Shown: positions 15,214-23,226 of the stretch, piece by piece
Layout: the number at the start of each line of letters is the position of its first letter
How positions within the stretch are numbered: the first letter of the stretch is position 1
Assembly (NCBI GenBank): GCA_004525885.1
Contig: SPBV01000004.1
Span: 1-24,533 of the forward strand
DNA from: Nitrosomonadales bacterium
GTDB taxonomy: Bacteria > Pseudomonadota > Gammaproteobacteria > Burkholderiales > Nitrosomonadaceae
Direction of reading: 5' to 3'
DNA: 24,533 bases
Made by a program: the position numbers and the translations under genes
The notes under the pieces: model-generated
What the model was told of the DNA's origin: nothing
The model's database searches: none
The model's input: only the letters and a program-made list of their open reading frames with translations

Positions 15214-15242
15214 ATTTTATGCCAGACCCAACCAAAAGTCAA
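15214..15242 (-). promoter_or_regulatory. Sigma70 promoter of rplM-rpsI
   Basis: On the minus strand TTGACT (15237-15242) is followed after 17 nt by TAAAAT (15214-15219), close to consensus. Transcription would start near 15207, giving a leader of about 27 nt before the GTG of rplM, a distance typical of strong ribosomal-protein promoters. Confidence 0.7.
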
Positions 15243-15307
15243 ACTAATAGCCCTTCTCTTATATATATTTCAATTTGTCCGAGTAAATAAGGTTTGAACA
15301 AGTATCG

Positions 15308-16981
15308 TCAGTAAATTACTCTCACATTCTCTGCTTGAAAGTGTTCTGATAAAGATTGAAGTAAGTTATCGTGCAAACTCACACGCCATGCGTCACCTAA
15401 TTCAATTTCACAAGCTGCACTCTGGTTATGATAAATTACTGATACAGGGCAGTAGTAACTATTACTTTCACTGTTAATATTAGGGCTATCATCATTGCGA
15501 TAGGGTGCCAGCAAATCTTTCAACTTAACGGCATTCGATGATCCATTGCAATGAAGTCGTATACCTTTTGCATAGCGGGAACGAGCGCCCGCGAGATCAA
15601 AGAGTTTGTCAATAGAAATACGCAACCCACTACCATACTCTTCATTACCCCCCTTACTGCTTACCTTAGCCTCCACTACTAGCAACTGGTCTTCCTTCAG
15701 CCAATTGCGGTTTTCGTCAAATAACTCACTGTAAACTACTAACTCTACACGTGCGTTACCATCATCTAATACAATCACCCCCATCTTTCCTCGTCGGGTC
15801 ATTTGAACGCGAATGGAGTAAATAATGCCAGCTAGAAGCTGTGGTTCCCTTTGTGGGTTCAACTGGTCGAGCTGGGTAGGCACAAAATTTTTAATTTCCT
15901 CAGCATAAATATTAAAAGGATGCCCGCTCAAATAAAATCCTAAAGCCATTTTTTCGTTTTGCAATCTCTCCTTTTCCCCCCACTGAGGCACGCTAATTAA
16001 GTGTGGTTTTTCTGCGGCTATATCATCCCCACTAAATAAACTTACCTGGTTAGCTGCCCGACTAGTTTGTTCAGCTGATTCTAATGCGATACCAACCGAT
16101 GCCAATAACCCTGCTCGATGTTTATTTATAGAGTCAAACGCACCAGCACGAATTAGTGACTCCAACACTCGACGGTTAACAATTCTCCTATCCACACGCT
16201 GACAAAAATTAAATAAATCAGTGTATAATCCAGCTTGATCACGTGCTTTAGTAATAGCCGTAATTGCCGACTCCCCTGTACCTTTCACCGCTCCCAATCC
16301 ATAACGCATAGTTTTCCCGTCTATAGGTATGAAGCGATAAACAGACAAGTTGATATCTGGAGGAAGAATAATGATATTGTTGGCAATGCTATCCTCAAAG
16401 TAAGCGTGTACTTTGTCTGTATCATCCATATCGGCAGACAAAGTTGCCGCCATAAATTCTACTGGATAGTGAGCTTTGAGATAGGCAGTTTGGAATGCGA
16501 TCAAAGCATAAGCCGCTGCATGTGATTTGTTGAAGCCATAACCCGCAAACTTTTCCATCAAACTAAAGAGCTCTGCTGCCTTACGTTTGGTTAACCCATT
16601 TTTTATTGCGCCATTAACAAAAATATCTCGTTGCTGCTCCATCTCTTCAACTTTTTTCTTACCCATCGCTCGTCGCAGCAAATCAGCACTACCAAGACTA
16701 TAACCGCCTATTACCTGAGCAATTTGCATCACCTGTTCCTGGTATATCATTACGCCATAAGTCGGGCTAAGTATAGGCTGCAAACGTGGGTCAGGATATT
16801 CCACACGCTTACCAAGCTTACGCTCAGTAAATTCTGGGATTAGATCCATTGGACCTGGTCGATACAAGGCCGCTAACGCGATAATATCCTCAAAACGATC
16901 TGGTTTCGTCTTTTGTAACAGATCCTTCATACCACGCGATTCGAACTGGAATACACCTACGACATTTCCCTTCCTCAACAA
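15308..16981 (-). CDS. dnaE: DNA polymerase III alpha subunit, C-terminal part after an in-frame stop
   Basis: This is the rest of dnaE after the TAG at 17000-17002. The frame is open from 16999, and the first possible re-initiation codon is TTG at 16981 (557 residues). Counting through the stop from the start at 18856, the fingers begin with GVFQFESRGMKDLL (about 634-647), the highly conserved FAGYGFNKSHAAAYAL follows at about 770-785, a helix-hairpin-helix-like LESLIRAGAFDS at about 899-909, the beta-clamp-binding motif QVSLF at 937-941, the OB domain at about 1006-1085, and a C-terminal tau-binding region to 1182. Nothing in this half looks decayed. No Shine-Dalgarno fits the TTG well; AGGA lies about 16 nt before it. 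Alone it has no polymerase active-site aspartates. Confidence 0.9.
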   Translation of the reverse strand: MLRKGNVVGVFQFESRGMKDLLQKTKPDRFEDIIALAALYRPGPMDLIPEFTERKLGKRVEYPDPRLQPILSPTYGVMIYQEQVMQIAQVIGGYSLGSADLLRRAMGKKKVEEMEQQRDIFVNGAIKNGLTKRKAAELFSLMEKFAGYGFNKSHAAAYALIAFQTAYLKAHYPVEFMAATLSADMDDTDKVHAYFEDSIANNIIILPPDINLSVYRFIPIDGKTMRYGLGAVKGTGESAITAITKARDQAGLYTDLFNFCQRVDRRIVNRRVLESLIRAGAFDSINKHRAGLLASVGIALESAEQTSRAANQVSLFSGDDIAAEKPHLISVPQWGEKERLQNEKMALGFYLSGHPFNIYAEEIKNFVPTQLDQLNPQREPQLLAGIIYSIRVQMTRRGKMGVIVLDDGNARVELVVYSELFDENRNWLKEDQLLVVEAKVSSKGGNEEYGSGLRISIDKLFDLAGARSRYAKGIRLHCNGSSNAVKLKDLLAPYRNDDSPNINSESNSYYCPVSVIYHNQSAACEIELGDAWRVSLHDNLLQSLSEHFQAENVRVIY

Positions 16982-16999
16982 TGCATAAGTAGCAGAGTC

Positions 17000-17002
17000 C
17001 TA
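17000..17002 (-). other. dnaE: In-frame TAG codon inside dnaE
   Basis: On the minus strand the codons read CTC CCT CTG TAG GAC TCT GCT ACT TAT GCA TTG. The protein continues in the same frame (LPL, stop, DSATYAL), so there is no indel. E. coli DnaE has IPLDD at this place, the stop replacing the first D. A single G-to-T change from GAG (Glu) would create it; Asp codons are two changes away. Confidence 0.95.
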
Positions 17003-18856
17003 CAGAGGGAGCGTTCCCAGAGAAACAAACTCAGGTTTTTCACTTCTAGATTTAGCGACTTCTTGGGAAATTTCTTTTGTGACAATGCTATTTTCATGAT
17101 TATCCAGCTCAGAGTCTCGCTGTCTTATGTATCTGACAGTCCAATCAAGTATTGTTAAAGTCCGCAACCCCAGAAAATCGAACTTTACTAAACCTATTTT
17201 TTCCACATCATCCTTGTCCAGCTGACTCACCACTGAATCAGTGGAATCTGCACAATATACCGGACAAAAATCAGTGATCTTTCCTGAAGCAATCAACACC
17301 CCGCCAGCATGCATGCCAACATTGCGTGTAATCCCTTCTAGACGCTCAGCTAGTTCCAACAATGTGCGTACTTCTTCCTCGTTTTGTGCACGCTGATTTA
17401 GTTGTGGCTCGATCTCACGAGCTTTCTTTAAAGTCATACCCAGTTCAAATGGCACAAGCTTTGCCAATTGGTCAACAAAGTTATATGGTAAATCCAATAC
17501 CCGACCAACATCACGTATCACCGCTTTCGCTGCCATGGTGCCAAAAGTAACAATCTGTGAAACACTTTCAGAACCATATTTCTGCTTCACATAATCAATC
17601 ACATGTTCGCGTCCATCTTGACAAAAATCAATATCAAAATCAGGCATAGACACTCGCTCTGGGTTGAGAAAACGCTCAAACAGCAAATCGTAACGCAAAG
17701 GATCAAGATCAGTGATGCCAAGAGAATATGCAACAAGTGAGCCCGCACCGGAACCTCTCCCCGGACCTACTGGGACTGCATTTTGCTTGGCCCAGTTGAT
17801 AAAGTCTGCAACAATCAAAAAATATCCGGCAAAACCCATCTGTACGATAGTTGCAGCCTCGAAATCCAAACGCTTACGATATTGTGGTATTTTCGAATCA
17901 CGCTTAGCTGGATCAGGAAATAATGTCTTCATTCGACTCTCTAAACCTGCCAATGCCTGATCATTTAGATATTTTTCAAGGCTTTCATTATTTGGAGTAG
18001 GAAATAACGGCAGACGGTTGACCCCCAGTTCCAATATTTGATTACATCGTTTGGCGATTTCCACGCTGTTAGCAAGAGCTACTGGAATATCCGTAAATAA
18101 TGCCTCCATTTCTGCTTGAGTTTTGAAATATTGCTGCTCAGTGAAATTCTTTGGGCGTCTACGATCACCTAATACATAGCCCTCGGCAATACATACTCGT
18201 GCCTCGTGCGCTTTGTACTCCTCAGGAGTCAAAAACTGTACTGGTTGCGTTGCAACTACCGGCAAACTTAAGACAGAAGACAATAATAGTGAATTCTGCA
18301 AAATAACTTCTTCGTTAGTACGTCCTGCCCGCTGTATCTCTATATAAAAATGGTCTGGAAACAGATTTGACCACTCCTGCGCAAGTTTTTTAGCTTGGAT
18401 AAAATTATCCTGCATCAATACCATGCCGATTTCACCAATATGTGAGCCGGATAAGGCTATTAGCCCATTTGTTCCAATTTCATTTCTGTTCAGCCAGGAT
18501 TTCTTGATCTCAGCTCGACCCCTATACTGATTCTCACGATAGGCTCGTGACAAAAGGCGGCATAACAACAAGTATCCAGAATAAGATTTGCACAACAACA
18601 AGAGCCGTGATGGTTTGTCACGGTCATTTTCATTAGTAATCCAAACATCACAACCAATAATTGGTTTTATACCCTTACCGCGAGCACGCTCATAAAATTT
18701 CACCATGCCAAACAGGTTAGAAAGATCAGTTAGCGCCAGCGCTGGCATATTGTCGGCAACTGCCTTTGCTACCGCACTATCGATACGTACGATGCCATCA
18801 GAGATGGAATATTCGCTGTGCATACGTAGATGGATGAATGTAGGGACTGTAGGCAT
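17000..18856 (-). CDS. dnaE: DNA polymerase III alpha subunit, N-terminal part ending at an in-frame stop
   Basis: The ATG at 18856 gives MPTVPTFIHLRMHSEYS, the standard DnaE start; a TTG 13 codons upstream is unlikely. The 618 residues to the TAG comprise the PHP domain (about 1-270, HLRMHSEYS near the start), then palm and thumb. Palm motifs are GPGRGSGAGSLVAYSLGITD (365-384), PDFDIDF with catalytic D408 and D410 (405-411), and VKFDFLGLRTLT with the third catalytic aspartate D560. The stop falls just after the palm, at the entrance to the fingers. The last 38 residues (581-618) are polar and about 20 residues longer than the same linker in E. coli. The piece lacks fingers, clamp-binding and OB domains and would not be a processive polymerase on its own. 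Confidence 0.93.
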   Translation of the reverse strand: MPTVPTFIHLRMHSEYSISDGIVRIDSAVAKAVADNMPALALTDLSNLFGMVKFYERARGKGIKPIIGCDVWITNENDRDKPSRLLLLCKSYSGYLLLCRLLSRAYRENQYRGRAEIKKSWLNRNEIGTNGLIALSGSHIGEIGMVLMQDNFIQAKKLAQEWSNLFPDHFYIEIQRAGRTNEEVILQNSLLLSSVLSLPVVATQPVQFLTPEEYKAHEARVCIAEGYVLGDRRRPKNFTEQQYFKTQAEMEALFTDIPVALANSVEIAKRCNQILELGVNRLPLFPTPNNESLEKYLNDQALAGLESRMKTLFPDPAKRDSKIPQYRKRLDFEAATIVQMGFAGYFLIVADFINWAKQNAVPVGPGRGSGAGSLVAYSLGITDLDPLRYDLLFERFLNPERVSMPDFDIDFCQDGREHVIDYVKQKYGSESVSQIVTFGTMAAKAVIRDVGRVLDLPYNFVDQLAKLVPFELGMTLKKAREIEPQLNQRAQNEEEVRTLLELAERLEGITRNVGMHAGGVLIASGKITDFCPVYCADSTDSVVSQLDKDDVEKIGLVKFDFLGLRTLTILDWTVRYIRQRDSELDNHENSIVTKEISQEVAKSRSEKPEFVSLGTLPL

Positions 18857-18884
18857 GATGTTACAATTCTGTGCGGGATATTCC

Positions 18885-18914
18885 GTTATACTCAAATTTG
18901 ATTGAATATTTTAA
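18885..18914 (-). promoter_or_regulatory. Possible dnaE promoter
   Basis: On the minus strand TTAAAA (18909-18914), 18 nt, TATAAC (18885-18890). A start near 18878 would exclude the upstream TTG and agree with translation from the ATG at 18856. The -35 is poor. Confidence 0.3.
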
Positions 18915-18967
18915 TTTTCTAATCAGCACCAAAACTAGATGATAAGAACTCAATTTAATTCTACACC

Positions 18968-20323
18968 ATGTTGAAAGCTCCCGAACTATTACTCCCTGCC
19001 GGCTCACTGGAAAAAATGCGTGCCGCTTATGCTTACGGCGCAGATGCAGTTTACGCAGGCCAGCCACGTTATTCTATGCGGGTTCGCAACAATGAGTTTG
19101 GGATGGAACAGCTATGTACTGGAATACTTGAAGCACACTCCATGAGGAAAAAGTTTTTTGTTGCAAGTAATATTACGCCCCACAATGCAAAAATAAAAAC
19201 TTACCTCGGCGACATGAGCCCTGTCATAGATCTTAAACCTGATGCGCTCATCATGTCTGATCCTGGTCTCATTATGATGGTACGAGAAAAATGGCCAGAG
19301 ATGCCAATTCATCTATCTGTCCAAGCTAATACGGTAAATTATGCAGGAGTAAAGTTTTGGCACAAATTGGGACTAACACGGGTAATCTTATCTCGTGAAT
19401 TATCTCTTGATGAAATTGATCAAATTCGCCAGCTTTGCCCAGAGATAGAACTTGAGGTGTTTGTCCATGGAGCATTGTGCATAGCTTATTCGGGTCGCTG
19501 CTTATTGTCTGGATACTTCAATCACCGCGATCCTAATCAGGGAGCATGTACCAATTCTTGTCGCTGGGACTACAAAGTCAAATCCGCTGAAGAAAATGCA
19601 AACGGGGATGTACAGGAAGCACAAAAAATTGATTTCGATTTTAATCAGAAAGTAGCGCAATCAGGGTTTGCAAATTGCGGCGATGTGGAGCGCCACCCTG
19701 CCGCAGACCAAGTCTATCTTATTGAAGAAAAAGAACGCCCTGGTCAGTTGATGCCAATAATGGAAGATGAGCACGGTACTTACGTTATGAACTCTAAAGA
19801 CCTACGGGCAGTAGAGCATGTCGAAAGACTAGTTAAGATTGGTGTGGATTCACTGAAAATCGAAGGCCGCACCAAATCGCTCTATTATATCGCTCGTACA
19901 GCGCAGGTTTATCGTAAAGCAATAGACGATGCAACAGCAGGGCGCCCCATGGACCCATCTTTACTAGGCGAACTAGAGGGTCTAGCTAATCGCGGATATA
20001 CCGATGGCTTCTACCAGCGACATCATGCTAGTGATACACAAAATTACCTGCGAGGCTATTCGGAATCAAATCGTAGCCAATATGTAGGGGATATCACCAG
20101 TTCCGATGAATCTAGTGGAATGGCTGTAGTATCGGTGAAAAACCGTTTTCAGATTGGTGATCGACTAGAAATCATACACCCTTCTGGTAACCGCGTGATT
20201 GAACTCACGTACATGCAAGACCTTAATGGCCAATCAGTCAACATTGCCCCAGGTAATGGATACAAGGTTAAAATTCCCCTGACAGGTAACATTGAGAAAG
20301 CTTTAGTAGCAAGATTCCTTTAA
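18968..20323 (+). CDS. trhP: Peptidase-U32-family tRNA hydroxylation protein TrhP (YegQ)
   Basis: This 451-residue member of the U32 family closely resembles E. coli YegQ, now TrhP, which takes part in prephenate-dependent 5-hydroxylation of uridine 34 of tRNA (ho5U, precursor of cmo5U). Visible features are the N-terminal ELLLPAGSLEKMRAAYAYGADAVY, the U32 signature ELEVFVHGALCIAYSGRCLL (161-180), and cysteines C171, C178, C194 and C198, likely Fe-S ligands. KIEGRTKS and the C-terminal beta-domain match the TrhP branch rather than the UbiU/UbiV proteins. The ATG at 18968 fits family starts. It is divergent from dnaE by 111 nt. The protease label of older annotations should not be taken at face value. 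Confidence 0.93.
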   Translation: MLKAPELLLPAGSLEKMRAAYAYGADAVYAGQPRYSMRVRNNEFGMEQLCTGILEAHSMRKKFFVASNITPHNAKIKTYLGDMSPVIDLKPDALIMSDPGLIMMVREKWPEMPIHLSVQANTVNYAGVKFWHKLGLTRVILSRELSLDEIDQIRQLCPEIELEVFVHGALCIAYSGRCLLSGYFNHRDPNQGACTNSCRWDYKVKSAEENANGDVQEAQKIDFDFNQKVAQSGFANCGDVERHPAADQVYLIEEKERPGQLMPIMEDEHGTYVMNSKDLRAVEHVERLVKIGVDSLKIEGRTKSLYYIARTAQVYRKAIDDATAGRPMDPSLLGELEGLANRGYTDGFYQRHHASDTQNYLRGYSESNRSQYVGDITSSDESSGMAVVSVKNRFQIGDRLEIIHPSGNRVIELTYMQDLNGQSVNIAPGNGYKVKIPLTGNIEKALVARFL

Positions 20324-20351
20324 TTACTAGCAATAAATATTTATACACATA

Positions 20352-20408
20352 GCAAATGAGCCTTTAAAAATTCACAATTTCAGATAGGCTTATTTGCAAA
20401 TTGTGAAT
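20352..20408. terminator. Interleaved inverted repeats between convergent genes
   Basis: Arm A (20352-20363) pairs with A' (20386-20397): 12 bp, one mismatch that becomes a G-U pair in the plus-strand RNA. Arm B (20370-20380) pairs perfectly with B' (20398-20408): 11 bp. The order A-B-A'-B' means the two stems are alternatives or form a pseudoknot. On the minus strand stem B is followed by TTTTT, so it should terminate the YheT-type gene whose stop is at 20419. Confidence 0.6.
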
Positions 20409-20418
20409 ATGATCTACA

Positions 20419-21393
20419 CTAATTCCGGAAAAAATTGATTATCCTTTCGGGAAGCCATGTAAATTTACCGGGAAACGGAGAATTTACAAAACCGACATGT
20501 CCCCCTTGTTCAGGAAACTCCAGCGTAACTGTACATGAAACATTGCCTAGTGTAGGCAAAACAGATGCGGGCATAAACGGGTCATTGCGTGCATTGATGA
20601 CCAGCGTGGGAATCTGGATATGCTTCAGCCACGGCTTACTACTAGACAGGCTCCAGTATTCATCAGTATCACTAAAACCATGCAATGGTGCGGTTACAAG
20701 GTTATCGAATTGATATAAAGTGGTACATTCTGCTACTGCGGTAGCGTCAAACAGCCCCGGGAAACGATCAATTTTCTCAAGCGCCTTTTGCTTCAAAGTG
20801 CCAAGAAAATGTCGGGTATAGAACTGATTAAACCCAGAGTCCAGAGCCCTCCCAGAAGCTACTAGATCTAACGGAACAGAAACTGCCACGGCGCCATCAA
20901 GCACATGGCAGGCTTGTTTACCTTGCTCCCCAAGCCATTTTAGTAATGCATTGCCACCTAGAGATATGCCGACCGCATAAAACAGCGTGTTGGAGCTAAG
21001 AAATTCATCTTGCTCTTTAATTCTGCGCAATATCCAGTCAATTTCTTCCGAATCACCAGCATGATATGCACGTGGCAATCGGTTAGGAGTTCCAGAGCAG
21101 CCTCGAAAGTGTACAACTGCACCGCGCCAACCTAGTTTCTGTAGTGCCCCCATAACGCTCCGTGCGTAATGACTAGACGACCCCCCCTCCAACCCATGAA
21201 ACAGCACCACCAATGGCGCACCAATTATATTATCTAGCCAGTCAATATCTATAAAATCACCATCACCCAGCTCCCAACGTTCACGCCGATAAGAAATCAG
21301 AGGTAATGAGCTGAGTAAGGAAGGATAGATGGTTTGTATATTACCCCCCGGCAACCAGATGGGCGCAACATATGACTTATAGGATGAATACAT
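20419..21393 (-). CDS. YheT-family alpha/beta hydrolase
   Basis: This is a 324-residue hydrolase of the YheT/ABHD1-3 group, usually annotated as a putative esterase. The start at ATG 21393 is preferred; a TTG two codons earlier is open. Family marks are PIWLPGGNIQTIYPSL at the N-terminus, VVLFHGLEGGSSSHYAR (oxyanion region, 62-78), HFRGCSG, the nucleophile elbow GISLGG with S144, the acid D271 in NARNDPF and the histidine H299 in GGHVGF. The catalytic triad is complete. There is no signal peptide, so it is cytosolic or peripheral. It ends at the interleaved repeats and diverges from the ACP-ketosynthase pair. The substrate is unknown. Confidence 0.9.
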   Translation of the reverse strand: MYSSYKSYVAPIWLPGGNIQTIYPSLLSSLPLISYRRERWELGDGDFIDIDWLDNIIGAPLVVLFHGLEGGSSSHYARSVMGALQKLGWRGAVVHFRGCSGTPNRLPRAYHAGDSEEIDWILRRIKEQDEFLSSNTLFYAVGISLGGNALLKWLGEQGKQACHVLDGAVAVSVPLDLVASGRALDSGFNQFYTRHFLGTLKQKALEKIDRFPGLFDATAVAECTTLYQFDNLVTAPLHGFSDTDEYWSLSSSKPWLKHIQIPTLVINARNDPFMPASVLPTLGNVSCTVTLEFPEQGGHVGFVNSPFPGKFTWLPERIINFFRN

Positions 21394-21522
21394 ATTCAAA
21401 ACGAAATTTGATCATGCTAGGACTCTAATTTGACGGGCTCACACTAGCGACCCAACACATATCACCTTATACATATAAATAACTATAGACAATACGTAAA
21501 ATGACTTATAGAAGACAAAAAG

Positions 21523-21551
21523 TTGTCACGAGAACTCGGAGAGTGTACTAT
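21523..21551 (+). promoter_or_regulatory. Sigma70-type promoter of the ACP-ketosynthase pair
   Basis: TTGTCA (21523-21528) is followed after 17 nt by TACTAT (21546-21551). Transcription would start near 21558, with a leader of about 87 nt before the ACP gene. That leader contains an eight-codon ATG-to-TAA frame (21578-21604) without a Shine-Dalgarno. Confidence 0.55.
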
Positions 21552-21644
21552 TCGTTAACAATTATAAGAATATAAACATGAAGTTCATATTTACCACATA
21601 CTAACTATCCACCAACTTTTTCTGACTAGTATTAATCAATCCTC

Positions 21645-21887
21645 TTGACTTCTTCATTCAATTACATTCGCCAAGTTCTCATCGATAAGTTTGAAGTCGA
21701 CGCCGATGCTATCAAACCTGAGGCAACCTTCGAAACTCTAGGGCTTGACTCGCTCACAATGGTAGAGTTGATGTTCGATGTCTCAGAAAAATACGATATT
21801 GAGATTCCTACTGACAAACTAGATTTTACCACCCTTGGCGAAGCAATTGCGCTCATCGACGAGACGCTTCAAGCCAAAGATAATTGA
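21645..21887 (+). CDS. Acyl carrier protein, stand-alone
   Basis: This 80-residue acidic helical protein carries the phosphopantetheine attachment serine S36 in LGLDSLTMVE. It is not in a fatty-acid synthesis (fab) cluster and its sequence (MTSSFNYIRQVLIDKF, FDVSEKYDIEIP) differs from a housekeeping AcpP, so it is probably a specialised ACP for the adjacent ketosynthase. The only start that gives a full helix 1 is TTG at 21645; an in-frame stop lies at 21633-21635 and the first internal ATG falls after the active serine. There is no Shine-Dalgarno. The ketosynthase gene starts 10 nt after its stop. What acyl chain it carries is unknown. Confidence 0.9.
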   Translation: MTSSFNYIRQVLIDKFEVDADAIKPEATFETLGLDSLTMVELMFDVSEKYDIEIPTDKLDFTTLGEAIALIDETLQAKDN

Positions 21888-21897
21888 TAGCACTAAC

Positions 21898-23133
21898 GTG
21901 AAGCGCAACCGCGTTTTAGTCACTGGTATCGGACTTGTTTCACCACATGGTGGTGACCTAAACCAAGTTTTTGATGATATTTATCAGGGAAAATCTGCGG
22001 TGCATATGGTTCGCTCCGGGACACCCGAGTATGGAAGCAATGTTCTACTTGCGAACACTAAATTTGACCCAACAGGGATAATTTCCAAGCCACATCTCCT
22101 ATTTATGGACCGCGTTTCGCAAATGGCGGTTATCGCTGCACGTCAAGCACTTGAACACGCCGGATTATTATCTGGAGACACCGATCTGTCATCCACAGGG
22201 GTATATACTGGCTGTGCTCTTGGTGGCGCACAAACGATAGAAGAGTCTTACCAAAGATATTATGTTAAGAAAACTCGATCAGGGAGGCCAACTACTGTAC
22301 CTCTGATCATGCCAAATGCCGCAGCAGGTCACATCTCAATGCGCCATAAATTACGTGGACCTTCACAAAATTACTCAATTGCATGCTCTTCTTCAACGAC
22401 CGCGATTGGTGAAGCTTTTCGCGCTATCCGAGATGGTTACCAAGAACGTATCGTTACTGGTGGGACGGAAGCGATGCTAAATGATGGTTCTATAGCCTGC
22501 TGGGAGGCGCTCACCGTACTTGCTAAGGAACACCCTGAGGGCGCACACGCGTCATGCCGACCATTTGCAAAGGATAGAACCGGTCTCGTACTCGGTGAGG
22601 GCGCTGCGATGCTTATTCTTGAATCCGAAGAGCTCGTAGTAGCGCGTGATGCCCAACCTCTTGCTGAAATTGTAGGGTATGGCTCTTCTAGTGACGCACA
22701 CAACCTCACGCAACCTTCTGCCGACGGCCAAGTACGAGCTATGCGTATAGCACTTAATGATGCCAAACTTGATTCAACAGCAATCGGCTATATCAACGCC
22801 CACGCTACAGGAACGGGAGCCGGTGACAAAGTTGAAATCGAAGCAATTAAGCTCCTTTTTGCAGACCATGCGCGCCGTATTGCAGTGAGTTCCACTAAGT
22901 CTATGCATGGACATTTACTTGGTGCTGCTGGAGCACTTGAATTCGCAATAACGGTTATGGCGCTCAAAAAGAGACAGATTCCTCCTACAGCTCATCTCAC
23001 GCAGCCAGATCCAGAATGTGATCTTGATTGCGTTCCTTGCGTTGGTCGACCCTCACCAGAACTTGATTATGCGTTATGTAACTCGTTTGCATTTGGTGGT
23101 TCAAACGCTGTTTTAATCGCTCGGCATGTCTAA
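21898..23133 (+). CDS. Beta-ketoacyl-ACP synthase, FabF-like (KAS II type)
   Basis: This condensing enzyme extends an acyl chain with malonyl-ACP. From the GTG at 21898 it has 411 residues, the FabF length. The catalytic triad is complete: C163 in SIACSSSTTA, H302 in NAHATGTGAGD and H337 in STKSMHGHLLGAAGA, with K334; NSFAFGGSNA is near the C-terminus. The active cysteine argues against a chain-length-factor-like inactive partner. An alternative upstream TTG (21835) would overlap the ACP gene and add a basic tail foreign to the family. Neither gene of the pair has a Shine-Dalgarno or an ATG start. With no other biosynthetic gene nearby, its product may feed a lipid, lipopolysaccharide or secondary metabolite; this is open. 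Confidence 0.92.
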   Translation: MKRNRVLVTGIGLVSPHGGDLNQVFDDIYQGKSAVHMVRSGTPEYGSNVLLANTKFDPTGIISKPHLLFMDRVSQMAVIAARQALEHAGLLSGDTDLSSTGVYTGCALGGAQTIEESYQRYYVKKTRSGRPTTVPLIMPNAAAGHISMRHKLRGPSQNYSIACSSSTTAIGEAFRAIRDGYQERIVTGGTEAMLNDGSIACWEALTVLAKEHPEGAHASCRPFAKDRTGLVLGEGAAMLILESEELVVARDAQPLAEIVGYGSSSDAHNLTQPSADGQVRAMRIALNDAKLDSTAIGYINAHATGTGAGDKVEIEAIKLLFADHARRIAVSSTKSMHGHLLGAAGALEFAITVMALKKRQIPPTAHLTQPDPECDLDCVPCVGRPSPELDYALCNSFAFGGSNAVLIARHV

Positions 23134-23156
23134 TAGGATAGCCTCAGATAAACCAT

Positions 23157-23188
23157 TAAAACTCCAATTATTAAATAGTTTTATTTTT
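23157..23188 (+). terminator. Possible terminator after the ketosynthase gene
   Basis: TAAAACT (23157-23163) pairs with AGTTTTA (23177-23183), followed by TTTTT. The 7-bp stem is AT-rich with a 13-nt loop, so it is weak. Confidence 0.35.
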
Positions 23189-23226
23189 AACATACTAATA
23201 AGCTATAAAAAATCAGTAAATATGTT

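Noticed and set aside
16982..17002. A frameshift or programmed slippage site in dnaE
   Set aside because: The distance between the stop and the following conserved sequence is a multiple of three and the reading frame is unchanged; only the TAG codon interrupts it.
16970..17060. dnaE as a trans-splicing intein-split gene, as in cyanobacteria
   Set aside because: The two parts are adjacent and in frame, the site differs from the cyanobacterial split, and neither side has intein sequence (no Cys start, no N- or C-intein motifs).
21835..21897. Longer ketosynthase starting at TTG 21835
   Set aside because: The extra residues overlap the ACP gene and are unlike the family; GTG at 21898 gives a FabF-like N-terminus with the active cysteine at 163.
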